Counted from the stretch's first letter, positions 42,707 through 51,682 are shown. The stretch: 64,000 nt of DNA from Hymenobacter armeniacus (GCF_014699055.1 NZ_JACXAC010000005.1:186001-250000); one strand, 5' to 3'. Notes: generated by a model not told the origin, from the letters alone. Translations and numbers: made by a program.

Positions 42707-42786
42707 GTCATCCTGAGCGCAGCGAAGGACCTTATTACGCCAGAACTTTCTAACGTGATAAGGTCCTTCGCTGCGCTCAGGATGAC
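42707..42786. repeat. Inverted repeat family C, copy 2 (perfect 29-base arms)
   Basis: Arms 42707-42735 and 42758-42786 are exact reverse complements around a 22-base loop, with core AGCGCAGCGAAGGACC. It lies between two convergent genes. There is no T-tract, so a simple terminator does not explain it. The same family occurs at 13536-13622. Confidence 0.9.
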
Positions 42787-42798
42787 GAACGAGTAGGG

Positions 42799-43386
42799 TT
42801 ACAAAACCGGCTGCTTGAGCAGCGGCCCCAGCACCTGCCACACGTTTTCGGCCAGGATTTTCTGGCCGGCGGGGTTGGGGTGCACGCCGTCGGGCAGGTT
42901 GAGCTCGCGGCGGCCCAGCACGCCCTGCAGCAGGAAGGGCACAAAAGGCAGGCTGTTTTTCTCCGCTAACGTGCGAAACAGTGCCTTGAACTCGGTGGCG
43001 TAGTGAGCCAGGCGGTGGCCACCCAGCGGGCCGAGGTCGAACGGAAATTCGAGGCCGGCGAGGACAAGCTGGGCCTGCGGGTACTGCCGCCGCACGGCGT
43101 CGATGATGAACTGCAGGTTCTGGGTGGTTTCGCGCACCGGAATGCCGCGGATGCCGTCGTTGGCGCCGAGGGCCAGCACGAAGACGTCGACGGGGTGGCG
43201 GGCCAGCACCGAGGCCAGCCGCTGGCGGCCGCCGGCGCTGGTTTCGCCGCTCACGCCGTAGTTATAGGCTTTGTACGGAAGGTGTTGCTCGTCGAGGCGC
43301 TGCTGCAGCAGGGCGGGGAAACTTTCGCTGGCGCGCAGGCCGTGGCCCGCGGTAAGGCTGTCGCCGAAGAAAATGATGTTTTTCAT
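42799..43386 (-). CDS. SGNH/GDSL arylesterase (TesA-like)
   Basis: This 195-residue serine esterase/lysophospholipase carries block I GDSLTAGHG (Ser10), the oxyanion GVSGETSAGG region, block III GANDG and block V DGVHPNPAG with the Asp-His pair. No signal peptide is evident, so it may be cytoplasmic, unlike E. coli TesA. The ATG at 43386 (MKNIIFFGDSL) is placed directly before the first motif. It follows the DUF4286 gene by 63 bases on the same strand. Confidence 0.92.
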   Translation of the reverse strand: MKNIIFFGDSLTAGHGLRASESFPALLQQRLDEQHLPYKAYNYGVSGETSAGGRQRLASVLARHPVDVFVLALGANDGIRGIPVRETTQNLQFIIDAVRRQYPQAQLVLAGLEFPFDLGPLGGHRLAHYATEFKALFRTLAEKNSLPFVPFLLQGVLGRRELNLPDGVHPNPAGQKILAENVWQVLGPLLKQPVL

Positions 43387-43449
43387 ACAGTGCCATTTCA
43401 ACAGCCCAAGCGGCGTTTTCGTGCCCGCTGGCCGCTGCGTCACCGCGGT

Positions 43450-43752
43450 CTATTCCACCACTTCGAGCACGGTGCGAAACGACACGTACCGGCCCGCAAA
43501 ATGCTTTTCCATGTCGGCGCGCAAGGCGGGGGCGCACAGCTCCTGGTACTGCTCCAGCTGCTCCACGCTGAGGCAGTAGTACTGGGCAGCGTAGGTGATG
43601 CCGTCGTTTTCCTCGTTTAGCAGGCGGCAGAGCTGGCTCTTGATGAAAAAGCCGGTTTCCATCACCTCGGGCATGTGGGTGGAGCGCATGTAGTCCAGCC
43701 ACTCCTCGGCCACGGAGGGCTCAATGCTGCTGGTGACGTTGTAGAGAATCAT
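43450..43752 (-). CDS. DUF4286 family protein
   Basis: This 100-residue protein has the ferredoxin-like pattern of DUF4286: MILYNVTSSIEPSVAEEWLDYMRSTHMPEV, then FFIKSQLCRLL and ITYAAQYYC. Function unknown. The start at 43752 lies just inside the family G repeat boundary, so the repeat forms its upstream region. Confidence 0.88.
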   Translation of the reverse strand: MILYNVTSSIEPSVAEEWLDYMRSTHMPEVMETGFFIKSQLCRLLNEENDGITYAAQYYCLSVEQLEQYQELCAPALRADMEKHFAGRYVSFRTVLEVVE

Positions 43753-43763
43753 GGAACAGGTTT

Positions 43764-43854
43764 TAGTTGTCAGTTGCTCGTTGTCAGTTGTCAGGGTTCT
43801 GTTGTGGGGTTTGCCAGAACATTCTGACAACTGACAACGAGCAACTGACAACTA
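43764..43854. repeat. Inverted repeat family G, copy 2 (perfect 31-base arms)
   Basis: Arms 43764-43794 and 43824-43854 are exact reverse complements with a 29-base loop. Each arm is itself built from repeated AGTTGTCAGTTG units. It lies between two minus-strand genes, 12 bases from both the DUF4286 start and the stop of the next gene. Confidence 0.92.
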
Positions 43855-43865
43855 AACTACACGGC

Positions 43866-44312
43866 TCAGACGCGCATGGTGTCGAACTGAAAATCAGTAA
43901 TACGGGCCTGAATGTCTTTGGGCGAAAGCTTCTCGGCCGCGGCGGCCTGGGCCAGGGCGGGCAGTTCGGCGTCGCCGGCCAGGCGCAGGCTCAGGATTTG
44001 CTTGAGGCTGAGCTGCTTTTCGAGGGCGGCGAAGCGCTGGCCGCTTACTTCAAAATACCGCTGGCGCACTTCGAGCCGGCAAATGCGGTCCTGCAGCTGC
44101 AAGGCATAGTGCTGGCGCAACATCACGAGCACGCCCAGGCCGATGACGGCCAGCGCGGCCACCGTGAACCACAGCCGGGCCACTTGGTCGTCGTCGCCGG
44201 CCACTTTGGTGTAGCGCAGCACCGCGTAGCCGGCCATGAGCAGGGCCAGCGGTAGCAGCACGAAATGGTGCCACGGGTAGTACATGGGGGTGTTTTTGGT
44301 GGGCGTGGCCAT
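43866..44312 (-). CDS. DUF6526-like membrane protein
   Basis: This 148-residue protein has two hydrophobic helices near the N-terminus (HFVLLPLALLMAGYAVL and LWFTVAALAVIGLGVLVML) and a charged C-terminal half containing LSLKQILSLRLAGDAELPAL and DIQARITDFQFDTMRV. That pattern, including the closing D-x-x-R-V, is typical of DUF6526. Function unknown; probably inner membrane. Confidence 0.75.
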   Translation of the reverse strand: MATPTKNTPMYYPWHHFVLLPLALLMAGYAVLRYTKVAGDDDQVARLWFTVAALAVIGLGVLVMLRQHYALQLQDRICRLEVRQRYFEVSGQRFAALEKQLSLKQILSLRLAGDAELPALAQAAAAEKLSPKDIQARITDFQFDTMRV

Positions 44313-44373
44313 AAGCAGAAGCAAAGTAGATGAAACGAAAGGTAGGGGGCGAAAACCGGAATAGGCCAAAAGA

Positions 44374-44399
44374 AAAACTCCGGCCGGGGCCGGAGTTTT
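44374..44399 (-). terminator. Terminator after the coiled-coil secreted gene
   Basis: AAAACTCCGGCC pairs perfectly with GGCCGGAGTTTT, followed on the minus strand by a T-rich run. It lies just downstream of the gene ending at 44428. Confidence 0.8.
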
Positions 44400-44427
44400 C
44401 CACGAATACGACGTAGTGACTGCGCGT

Positions 44428-44832
44428 TTACTTCATTTCCTTGGCGCGCTGCTTTTCGGCTTTGGCCATGGCACGGGCGGCGCGCTCCTGCTTCTTGGCT
44501 TCGGAAGCAGCGAGGCGCTGCTCTTTGAGCTGGGCTTTTTGGGCTTTCTCTTGGCTGCGCTGTTCGCGGAGCTGCTGTTTGAGGTCCGACTGCTGGCTGG
44601 CGTTGGCTTTGAGCTGGCTGCGGCTGTCGCGCACGGCTTGGTCGCTGCTGTTGCTTTGCTGCTTCTGGGCGTCGTAGGTGGCTTTGGCGTCGGTGGCGCG
44701 CTGGGCCTGCTGCTCGGGGGTGAGGGGCAGGGCGGCCGGGTCGGGCGTGGGAGCGGGCGCGGTTTGGGCGTTGGCGAGGGAGGTGGCGGTGAGGGCCGCC
44801 AAAAGGACTGCGCCGAAAAGTAGGTTTTTCAT
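44428..44832 (-). CDS. Small secreted coiled-coil protein
   Basis: This 134-residue protein has a signal peptide (MKNLLFGAVLLAALTATSLANAQ), a Pro/Ala/Thr spacer and then a continuous Lys/Glu/Gln/Ala-rich coiled coil with heptad-like spacing. It probably sits in the periplasm. I do not recognise a family. Confidence 0.7.
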   Translation of the reverse strand: MKNLLFGAVLLAALTATSLANAQTAPAPTPDPAALPLTPEQQAQRATDAKATYDAQKQQSNSSDQAVRDSRSQLKANASQQSDLKQQLREQRSQEKAQKAQLKEQRLAASEAKKQERAARAMAKAEKQRAKEMK

Positions 44833-44921
44833 GGGAGGGGATTACGGCCAGCCAACGGCTGACTGCACCTTCAAACGCAGGCCCTGAGTGGAGGTTAGTT
44901 ATTTATTGATTTTCAAGACTT

Positions 44922-46163
44922 TTATTCTTCTACGTAGTCCAGGTCTTTGCCGTAGCTCTCGGGCAGGGTGCTCACGGCCCAGAAGGCCACCAGCAGCGTG
45001 AGGCCGCCCAGCACCGCGGCGCCAGGGATGAAGCCAAGCGCCCCGCTCAAGGCCTTGAAGGCGGGCACCAGGCCCACCACCGCGCCGCGGGCAAAGTTGG
45101 GGGCGGTGGTGGCCACGGTGGCCCGCAGGTTGGTGCCAAACTGCTCGGCGGCCACCGTCACAAACAGCGCCCAGAAACCCACCGACACGCCCAGCACGAA
45201 GCACACGCCGTAGAACACGGTGGGCGTGGCGCCCTTCACGCCGTACAAATACACGCCCACCAACGCGGCGCAAAAGCCCAGAAACACCTTCAGCGCCTTG
45301 TTGCGGGAATGCCACAGCTGGCTGAGCGCCCCGCTGGCGAAGTCGCCAAACACCAGCCCGAAGTAGCACCAGAACACCGCCAGGCCGGCCTCCACGTTGC
45401 CGCTGATGCCCAGGGCCTTGCCAAATTCCGGCGCCAGTGTCACCAGGATGCCCACCACAAACCACAGCGGCACCCCAATCAGCAGCACGCGCAGGTACTT
45501 GCCCAGGCGCACGGGGTTGGTGAACAAACTCAGGAAGTTGCCGCGCACCACCGCGGTCTGGGCCTGCACCTGCTGAAACATGCCCGACTCGAACACGCTC
45601 ACGCGCAGCACCAGCAAGGCCAGGCCCAGCCCGCCGCCCACAAAGTAGGCCGGGCGCCAGCCAAACTTGGCCACCCAGTAGCCCAGCATGGCGCCGCTCA
45701 CGCCCACGGTGGCCACTATCATGGTGCCGTAGCCGCGCTGCTCCTTCGAGAGGCTTTCGCTCACCAGCGTGATGCCCGCGCCCAGCTCGCCAGCCAGGCC
45801 GATGCCGGCAATGAGCCGCAGCCACGCGTACTGGTCGATGGTGGTGACGAAGCCGTTGGCGATGTTGGCCAGCGAATACAGCAGAATCGAGCCAAAGAGC
45901 ACCGACAGCCGCCCCCGTTTGTCGCCCAGAATGCCCCACAAAATGCCGCCGAGCAGCATGCCGCCCATCTGCATGTTGATGAGAAACAGGCCCTGGTTGG
46001 TCATTTCGGGCGTGCCGGGCACCACGCCCAGCTCGGTGAGGCTCTGGACGCGGACGATGCTGAACAGAATAAGGTCGTAGATATCAACGAAATAGCCAAG
46101 GGCGGCCACGATGACGGCGGCGCTGAAAAGTGAGGCTTTTGCAGCGGATTGAGGGACTTGCAT
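44922..46163 (-). CDS. Major facilitator superfamily transporter
   Basis: This 413-residue protein has about 12 hydrophobic helices and the MFS motif GDKRGRLSVLFGS between helices 2 and 3. The second half repeats the fold. The N-terminal GYFVDIYDLILFSIVRV recalls sugar- or acid-anion:proton symporters, but the substrate cannot be assigned. The ATG at 46163 is chosen where the first helix begins; upstream in-frame sequence is not transporter-like and overlaps the CDF gene. Confidence 0.9.
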   Translation of the reverse strand: MQVPQSAAKASLFSAAVIVAALGYFVDIYDLILFSIVRVQSLTELGVVPGTPEMTNQGLFLINMQMGGMLLGGILWGILGDKRGRLSVLFGSILLYSLANIANGFVTTIDQYAWLRLIAGIGLAGELGAGITLVSESLSKEQRGYGTMIVATVGVSGAMLGYWVAKFGWRPAYFVGGGLGLALLVLRVSVFESGMFQQVQAQTAVVRGNFLSLFTNPVRLGKYLRVLLIGVPLWFVVGILVTLAPEFGKALGISGNVEAGLAVFWCYFGLVFGDFASGALSQLWHSRNKALKVFLGFCAALVGVYLYGVKGATPTVFYGVCFVLGVSVGFWALFVTVAAEQFGTNLRATVATTAPNFARGAVVGLVPAFKALSGALGFIPGAAVLGGLTLLVAFWAVSTLPESYGKDLDYVEE

Positions 46164-46222
46164 GGCGAAATGTAGCACCGGCCACAGAAACGACCGGTGC
46201 CGTCGGCACGCCCGCAATGCGG

Positions 46223-47176
46223 TTAGGCGTGGCCGTGGGCCGCGGCTTCGGGCAGCTGGCAGCCACTGTGGCAGCCGCCGGGCGTGGGGCCGTCTTCCAC
46301 CTGCACCGTGCTGTGGTGAATGTGGAATTCGGCTTCCAGGCCTTTGGAAAGGGTGGCCAGCCACTGGGCATCGGCGCCGCCGGGGCGCACGAGGTGGGCC
46401 ATCAGGGCCGCGTCGTGGCCCGAGCTGCTGAGGCTCCAGATGTGCAGGTCGTGCACGGACTGCACTTCGGGCTGCTGCAACAGGTAGTTGCGCACGGCTT
46501 CGGGGTCGATGCCGTCGGGCACGGCCTGCAGGCCCAGGCGCAGGCTGTCGCGTAGCAGGCCCCACGAGCTGTAGGCGATGATGGCCAAGATGATAAAGCC
46601 AATGACGGGGTCGAGCCAGGCCCAGCCGGTGAGCACCACCAGGCCGCCGCCCGCCACCACGCCCACGCTCACCAGCGCATCGGTGAGCATGTGCAGGTAG
46701 GCGCCGCGCACGTTCACGTCGCCCTTCTGCCCGCTGCGGAATAGCAGGGCTGTGACGCCGTTTACCAGAATGCCGGCGCCGGCCAGCAGCATCACCCAGC
46801 GGCCGTTCACGGGCTCGGGGTGGCGCAGGTGGTCGATGGTTTCCCAGAGGATGAAACCCAGCGCGGCGTAGAGCAAGGCCGTGTTCAGCAGGGCCGCCTG
46901 AATGGTGGCCCCGCGGTAGCCGAAGGTGTAGCGCCGGGTGGCCGGGCGGCCCGCCAGCCAGGCGGCGCCCCAGGCCAGGGCCAGGCTCAGCACGTCGCTC
47001 AGGTTGTGGCCGGCGTCGGAAAGCAAGGCGGCGGAATTGGCCCAGAGGCCGCCCGCGGTTTCGGCCGCCACAAAAGCCAGGTTGAGGGCAATGCCGATGG
47101 CGAAGGCGGCGTTGAAACCACCACCGGGCGGCGGGGCAGCGTGCTGGTGGCCAGCGTGGGAGTGGTCGTGGGGCAT
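46223..47176 (-). CDS. Cation diffusion facilitator transporter (CzcD/ZitB type)
   Basis: CDF proteins exchange zinc, cobalt or other divalent cations for protons. This 317-residue protein has six hydrophobic helices with the metal-site pairs HNLSDVLSL and HMLTDALVS, and a C-terminal ferredoxin-like cytoplasmic domain. The N-terminus is His-rich (MPHDHSHAGHQH), a typical metal-binding extension. The ATG at 47176 is chosen just before it. Zinc is the most likely substrate by family. Confidence 0.93.
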   Translation of the reverse strand: MPHDHSHAGHQHAAPPPGGGFNAAFAIGIALNLAFVAAETAGGLWANSAALLSDAGHNLSDVLSLALAWGAAWLAGRPATRRYTFGYRGATIQAALLNTALLYAALGFILWETIDHLRHPEPVNGRWVMLLAGAGILVNGVTALLFRSGQKGDVNVRGAYLHMLTDALVSVGVVAGGGLVVLTGWAWLDPVIGFIILAIIAYSSWGLLRDSLRLGLQAVPDGIDPEAVRNYLLQQPEVQSVHDLHIWSLSSSGHDAALMAHLVRPGGADAQWLATLSKGLEAEFHIHHSTVQVEDGPTPGGCHSGCQLPEAAAHGHA

Positions 47177-47251
47177 AACGAAAGCGCGGGAGACTGCACC
47201 AAGAACGTAAGCGGCGCGCATTGGGTGCAGGCGGCGGCCCGATGCACCGGG

Positions 47252-47944
47252 CTACGCCCGCGTCAGCACCTCGTCAATCAGGCCGTATTCTTTGGCCTCG
47301 TCGGCGCGCATCCAGTAGTCGCGGTCCGAGTCGTCGTGGATTTGCTGGTAGGTTTTGCCGGTGCGCTCGGCGTAGATGCCGTACAGCTCCTGGCGCAGCT
47401 TCACCACCTCGCGGGCCGTGATTTCGATGTCGGCCGACGGGCCCTGCACCCCGCCGCTGGGCTGGTGAATCATGACGCGGGCGTGGGGCAGGGCCGAGCG
47501 TTTGCCCAGGGCGCCGCCGCACAGCAGGAAGGCACCCATGCTGGCGGCCAAGCCGGTGCAGATGGTGGCCACGTCGGGCCGCACGTACTGCATGGTGTCG
47601 TATATGCCCAGGCCCGCATACACCGAGCCGCCCGGCGAATTGATGTAGAGCAGGATGTCTTTCTTGGCATCGGCCGACTCCAGAAAGAGCAACTGGGCGT
47701 TGATAATGTTGGCAATGTTGTCGTCGACGGCCTGTCCCAGAAAGATGATGCGGTCCATGATGAGGCGCGAAAACACGTCGATTTCGGCGAAGCGGGTAGG
47801 CCGCTCCTCAATCACCGAGCGGGTCATGTTCTGCACGTATGGCCGGGCCAGCCCCTCGGCGTGGCTAAGGTACTGGTCTACGGCAAGGCCGTTGAGGCCC
47901 TGGCCGTGCACGGCAAACTTGCGGAATTCTGGCTTATTCAGCAT
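47252..47944 (-). CDS. clpP: ATP-dependent Clp protease proteolytic subunit
   Basis: ClpP forms the tetradecameric chamber that degrades proteins unfolded by ClpX or ClpA/C. The catalytic Ser135 lies in [11 protein letters not shown], His160 in [11 protein letters not shown] and the Asp in the DSDRDYWM segment. The 230 residues are normal. It starts [16 protein letters not shown] at 47944. The N-terminal 40 residues are less conserved. clpX is not adjacent in the window. Confidence 0.94.
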   Translation of the reverse strand: MLNKPEFRKFAVHGQGLNGLAVDQYLSHAEGLARPYVQNMTRSVIEERPTRFAEIDVFSRLIMDRIIFLGQAVDDNIANIINAQLLFLESADAKKDILLYINSPGGSVYAGLGIYDTMQYVRPDVATICTGLAASMGAFLLCGGALGKRSALPHARVMIHQPSGGVQGPSADIEITAREVVKLRQELYGIYAERTGKTYQQIHDDSDRDYWMRADEAKEYGLIDEVLTRA

Positions 47945-48034
47945 GAGGAGATGATGGAGTGAAAAAGACAAAGCGAGGTCTGCCCGCCGGAAAAGACAGG
48001 GATAAAAGCCCGTGATTCAAGGGAGAAATAAGGG

Positions 48035-48131
48035 GATGTAGAGACGCGTACTCGCGTCTCGGCGCGTGAACGACGCCCCGGCACCATCCCAACGGTGCGG
48101 GCGCCGAGACGCGAATACGCGTCTCTACATC
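48035..48131. repeat. Inverted repeat family F, copy 1
   Basis: Arms 48035-48065 and 48101-48131 match as reverse complements in 30 of 31 positions, each with GTAGAGACGCG and GCGTCTCGGCGC. An inner GGCACC/GGTGC stem extends the hairpin. The right arm supplies the stop codon and last residues of the minus-strand gene at 48125-48379. Confidence 0.92.
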
Positions 48132-48379
48132 GACCAGAGGCGGCGCAGCCAGGCCCAGCGGCCGCGATACAGCCGGGCGTGAATGCTCCGCAGCTCCTGC
48201 CGTAGCTGCTGGCGGCCGGCCCGGCGCAGGCCCTGGTAAAGCCGCTGTTGCGTTGCCGTGTCGGCCGCCAGCTCGCCATCCAGCAGCAGGCGCAGGTTCC
48301 AGTCGCCGGCTGGGAGGGCGGCGGGGCCATTCAGCAAATGCTGCTCAATCAGCTGCAGGCGTTCGAGCTCGGGGCGCAT
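48125..48379 (-). CDS. Small anti-sigma-like cytoplasmic protein
   Basis: This 84-residue protein is downstream of the ECF sigma gene with a three-base gap. Its sequence LEQHLLNGPAALPAGDWN then LLDGELAADTATQQRLYQGL recalls the sigma-binding N-terminus of anti-sigma factors, but there is no transmembrane segment. Its last codons and stop come from the arm of a family F repeat, so the original C-terminus may have been cut off by the repeat. Function is inferred from position and weak resemblance. Confidence 0.6.
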   Translation of the reverse strand: MRPELERLQLIEQHLLNGPAALPAGDWNLRLLLDGELAADTATQQRLYQGLRRAGRQQLRQELRSIHARLYRGRWAWLRRLWSM

Positions 48380-48382
48380 GGC

Positions 48383-48958
48383 TTAGGAGTCAATGGTTTC
48401 GGCATGGAAGGCCCGGCGCACCGAGTTGCGCAGCCGCTCCAGGCACTTGAATTTCTGCACCGTGGCCGAACGCACGGAGCGGTAGTCGTGGTCGGCCGCA
48501 ATCTGCGTCAGAGGCTGCTGGAAGTAATAAAACGCCAGCAAAATGCTCTTGCATTTGGCGCCTAGCCGCTCCACGTAGTCGAGCACGGCCGGGCCGGCCT
48601 CTTCCGAGGCATCCGGCGTTTCGGCGTTTAGCTGCTCGGGGTCGTCGGGCAGGGCATCCTGCGGCAGGCGGGCGCGGCGGCGCAGCTCATGCTGCCACCG
48701 ATTGCGGCAAATGCTCACCAAATACGTGCTGGCCGAGGCCGTCAGAACCAGGCGGCCGCCAGTGGCCTGCTCGTAGAGAATGACCAGCGCATCCTGAAAC
48801 ACATCCTGCGCGTCTTCCGCCGAGCCGCCGTGGCCGCGCACGTAGCGCCGCACCGCCGGAAACGCGCGGCGGTACAGGCGGGTCAGGGCCTGCTCGCGGT
48901 TGGCAAGCAAGGCATCGCGCAGGGCGGTGGCGGGCAGGAGGTGGGGCGAAGCAGTCAT
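48383..48958 (-). CDS. ECF-type RNA polymerase sigma factor
   Basis: This 191-residue sigma-70 family protein has region 2 (RRYVRGHGGSAEDAQDVFQDAL, then TYLVSICRNRWQHELRRR) and region 4 (SILLAFYYFQQPLTQIAADHDYRSVRSATVQKF), the two regions kept in ECF factors. It should direct RNA polymerase to a specific regulon. The next gene in the operon is a candidate regulator. Confidence 0.92.
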   Translation of the reverse strand: MTASPHLLPATALRDALLANREQALTRLYRRAFPAVRRYVRGHGGSAEDAQDVFQDALVILYEQATGGRLVLTASASTYLVSICRNRWQHELRRRARLPQDALPDDPEQLNAETPDASEEAGPAVLDYVERLGAKCKSILLAFYYFQQPLTQIAADHDYRSVRSATVQKFKCLERLRNSVRRAFHAETIDS

Positions 48959-49023
48959 GGCGGGCGGGGCTGTACTAATTAATCCATTTCTGGCCCAACT
49001 ATCACCCCGGCGGGCAAAAAATT

Positions 49024-49060
49024 AAGGCGTCTTGCTTTCCGGCAGAAAGCAAGACGCCTT
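49024..49060 (-). terminator. Terminator after the TonB-dependent receptor
   Basis: Perfect 16-base arms AAGGCGTCTTGCTTTC and its complement enclose a five-base loop, followed on the minus strand by AATTTTTT. It lies 51 bases beyond the receptor stop codon. Confidence 0.9.
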
Positions 49061-49110
49061 ATAATTAGTGGATTATGCTGGCCCGCGGCATTGGCGCGGG
49101 CCAGCAGCTA

Positions 49111-51591
49111 TTACTTAAAGCTCAGCGGCACCACCAGCCGCACGCCCACGTTGCGGCCCTGGTTGAACACGCCGTAGCGGCCGTTGGCGGCGTTGTAGTC
49201 GGCGTACTTCAGGCGGCTGAGGTGGCTCTGGTAGCCCACGTCGAACAGGTTGTTGGCCGTGAGGTAGAGCGAGAACAGGGTGCGGCCCTGCGCGTTGGCC
49301 ACGTCGGTGCCCAGGCCGGCGTTGAACAGCGTGTAGCCGGGCGTGGCCGTTTCGGTGTCGAAGGCCGAGAAGAAGCGGTTTTGGGCAAAGGTGTGCTCCA
49401 TCTGCAGGCGCGCGTAGGGGTTGGCGAGGCGCTTGCCCTGGCGGCGGAAGTTGGCCCGCAGCTCCGACTGCAGCCGGTCGGCCGGAATAAAAGGCAGGTA
49501 CTGCTGGTCGGCGGGCACGTCGAGCTGGCGGGCGCGCACCATCGAAAACGAGTTTTCGAAGTGCAGCCAGTCCAGCGGGTGGGGATGGAAGTCGAGGCTG
49601 ACCTCGCCGCCATACAGCCGGGCCCGGCCCTGCGAATATTTAAACGCCCCCGTGTCGTCGCGCAGCGAGTCGGCGCCGCCGGCCGTGAGCAGGCGCTGCG
49701 TGAAAATGTAATTGCTGATGCTGTTGGTGAACGCATCGACGCTGAAGCGGACGTGGTCGGTGACGTAGCTCACGCCAGCATCCGCCTGCAGGCTGGTTTC
49801 GGCGGCCAGGTTCTCGTTACCGATTTCGTAGCGCAGCGTGCCCTCGTGCTTGCCGTTCGAGGCCAGCTCGGCAATGTTGGGCGCCCGGAAGCCGCGGGCC
49901 AGGTTGGCCTTCACGGTCAGCCGTTCGCTCAGGCTGTAGGCCGCGCCCAGGCTGCCGCTGTAGTTGCGGTAGCTGCTCACGAAGCCCGCAAACTTGGTTT
50001 CGGCGTCGGCGGCCGGGCCGGCCACGGGCTGCTCCTCCGCGTTCAGGTACAGGGCATCGGCCGAAATCTGGCGCACGTCGTAGCGCAGCCCGCCGCTGAG
50101 GTCGAGCCCGCCAAACGTCTTCTTCACCACGCCGAACACGCCGCCCTCGTTGGCGCGGTAGGCCGGAATCAGGAATTCCACGCCCAGGTTGCGGTTTTGC
50201 TGGTGCAGGCCGCTGGTGCCCAGGGTCACGTTCCAGCCGTTGTGCTCGGGCAGGAAGTAGCGCAGGGCGTAGTCCACGGTGCGCAGCTGGAAGTAAAGCG
50301 AGGTTTCCGACGGGTCGAACACGTTGCCGAACTCGCGCCGCAGGTTTTGCTGGTAGCTCACCTGCAGGGTGAGGCGGGCTCCGTTCTCGCCCAGAATGAA
50401 GTTGTTGTCGGTGCCCAGGCGCAGGTGGTTGATTTGCTGCCGCGGCACGGCCAGGCCGTAGCCGCGCAGGTCGGCGTCGGTCACGGGCACGCTGGCGGTG
50501 CTGTCGGCGCCGGCTTGGTCGAGCCCGGCGGGCACGTCTTTGGTGAAGCGGCCGGTTTCGTCGCGGGTGCCCTCGGTCAGGCCAATCTGCTGGTTGAACG
50601 TGCTGAAGGTGAGGTGCGAATAGCCCCAGCTCTTGTTCACGCCCACGTAGCCGTTGGCATCCCACTCATTAAAGCCGGAGTTGTACACGCGCCCATCGTA
50701 GCGGTTTTGGTAATTGCCGGCCACCTTGCGGGTGCCGCGCACCAGCCAGTTCAGGCCGTTGAGGTTGCCGGCGTTCAGCAGGGAGTAGCCCTGCTGGTGG
50801 TTGTTGGCCTGGTAGCTGCCCGTGGCCGTGCCGATGATGCGCCCTTCGGCCACCGGGTCGGGCGCCACGAAGTTGATGACGCCGGCCATGGCGTCGGACC
50901 CGTACAGCAGCGAGCCCGGCCCCTTGATAACCTCGGCCCGGTCGATGCTGAACTCGTCAATCTCGATGCCGTGCTCGTCGCCCCACTGCTGGCCTTCCTG
51001 CCGGGCGCCGTTGTTGAGGGTCACCACGCGGTTGTAGCCCAGCCCGCGCACCACCGGCTTGCTAATGGCCGCGCCGGTCGTGACCTGGGCCACGCCCGGC
51101 GTGTGCGCAATGGCGTCGATAAGGTTAGAGCCCGACGTTTGGTTGAGGCGCGTGCGGTCGACCACCGAGGTGGGCACCGGCGAGCGCCGCAGCTGCGTGG
51201 CCTGCGACACGCCCGTGACCACCACCTGGCCAATTTCGGTGGCCGCCGCCGTCAGCCGGATTTCCAGCGGCTGGCCGCTGCCCGTGTCCACGGTCTGCGT
51301 CACGGTGTTGTAGCCCAAAGAGCGCACCTGCAGGGTGAAGCGCCCGCGGGGCAGGTTGTTGAAGGTGAAGCTGCCATCGGGCCCCGCGGCGGCGCCCTGC
51401 TTCAGGTCGTCAAACAACACGGTGGAGCCCGGCAAAGCTTCGCCGCTGGCCGCATCGACGACGCGGCCGGTGAGGGGTGGAGCGGCTACGCGGCCGCGGG
51501 GCGCAGGAGGCGCGGGCTGCTGGGCCCATAGCCCGGCAGGAGCCGCCGCCAATGCCGCCAGCAAAGGCAATCGATAAAGAAAAAAACGCAT
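49111..51591 (-). CDS. TonB-dependent outer-membrane receptor
   Basis: This 826-residue receptor has a signal peptide (ending AGLWAQ), a carboxypeptidase-regulatory-like domain at about 35-110 (LTGRVVDAASGEALPGSTVLF), a plug domain at about 115-240 with the TonB-box-like QVVVTGV, and a 22-strand barrel ending VVPLSFK. The plug contains RNGLGYNRVV-like and WGDEHGIEIDEFSIDRAEVIKGPGSLLYGSDAMAGVIN motifs, as in metal or siderophore receptors. A secreted His-rich protein gene lies just upstream, which makes a metal substrate such as zinc or copper plausible. Confidence 0.94.
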   Translation of the reverse strand: MRFFLYRLPLLAALAAAPAGLWAQQPAPPAPRGRVAAPPLTGRVVDAASGEALPGSTVLFDDLKQGAAAGPDGSFTFNNLPRGRFTLQVRSLGYNTVTQTVDTGSGQPLEIRLTAAATEIGQVVVTGVSQATQLRRSPVPTSVVDRTRLNQTSGSNLIDAIAHTPGVAQVTTGAAISKPVVRGLGYNRVVTLNNGARQEGQQWGDEHGIEIDEFSIDRAEVIKGPGSLLYGSDAMAGVINFVAPDPVAEGRIIGTATGSYQANNHQQGYSLLNAGNLNGLNWLVRGTRKVAGNYQNRYDGRVYNSGFNEWDANGYVGVNKSWGYSHLTFSTFNQQIGLTEGTRDETGRFTKDVPAGLDQAGADSTASVPVTDADLRGYGLAVPRQQINHLRLGTDNNFILGENGARLTLQVSYQQNLRREFGNVFDPSETSLYFQLRTVDYALRYFLPEHNGWNVTLGTSGLHQQNRNLGVEFLIPAYRANEGGVFGVVKKTFGGLDLSGGLRYDVRQISADALYLNAEEQPVAGPAADAETKFAGFVSSYRNYSGSLGAAYSLSERLTVKANLARGFRAPNIAELASNGKHEGTLRYEIGNENLAAETSLQADAGVSYVTDHVRFSVDAFTNSISNYIFTQRLLTAGGADSLRDDTGAFKYSQGRARLYGGEVSLDFHPHPLDWLHFENSFSMVRARQLDVPADQQYLPFIPADRLQSELRANFRRQGKRLANPYARLQMEHTFAQNRFFSAFDTETATPGYTLFNAGLGTDVANAQGRTLFSLYLTANNLFDVGYQSHLSRLKYADYNAANGRYGVFNQGRNVGVRLVVPLSFK

Positions 51592-51682
51592 GGAAATAAG
51601 CCAAAGCCGCCAGCCCCGGCCGGGCACGAAGGCGCGGCACGGGGCGGTCAGCGTGAAACCAGGAAGAAAGGAAACGCCGGAA

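Noticed and set aside
42799..43386. Assignment as a secreted TesA
   Set aside because: There is no signal peptide before the GDSL motif, so only the family, not the location, is claimed.
49075..51531. 818-codon plus-strand open frame opposite the TonB receptor
   Set aside because: Low-complexity Gly/Ala/Val/His sequence without motifs; the receptor on the minus strand is complete.
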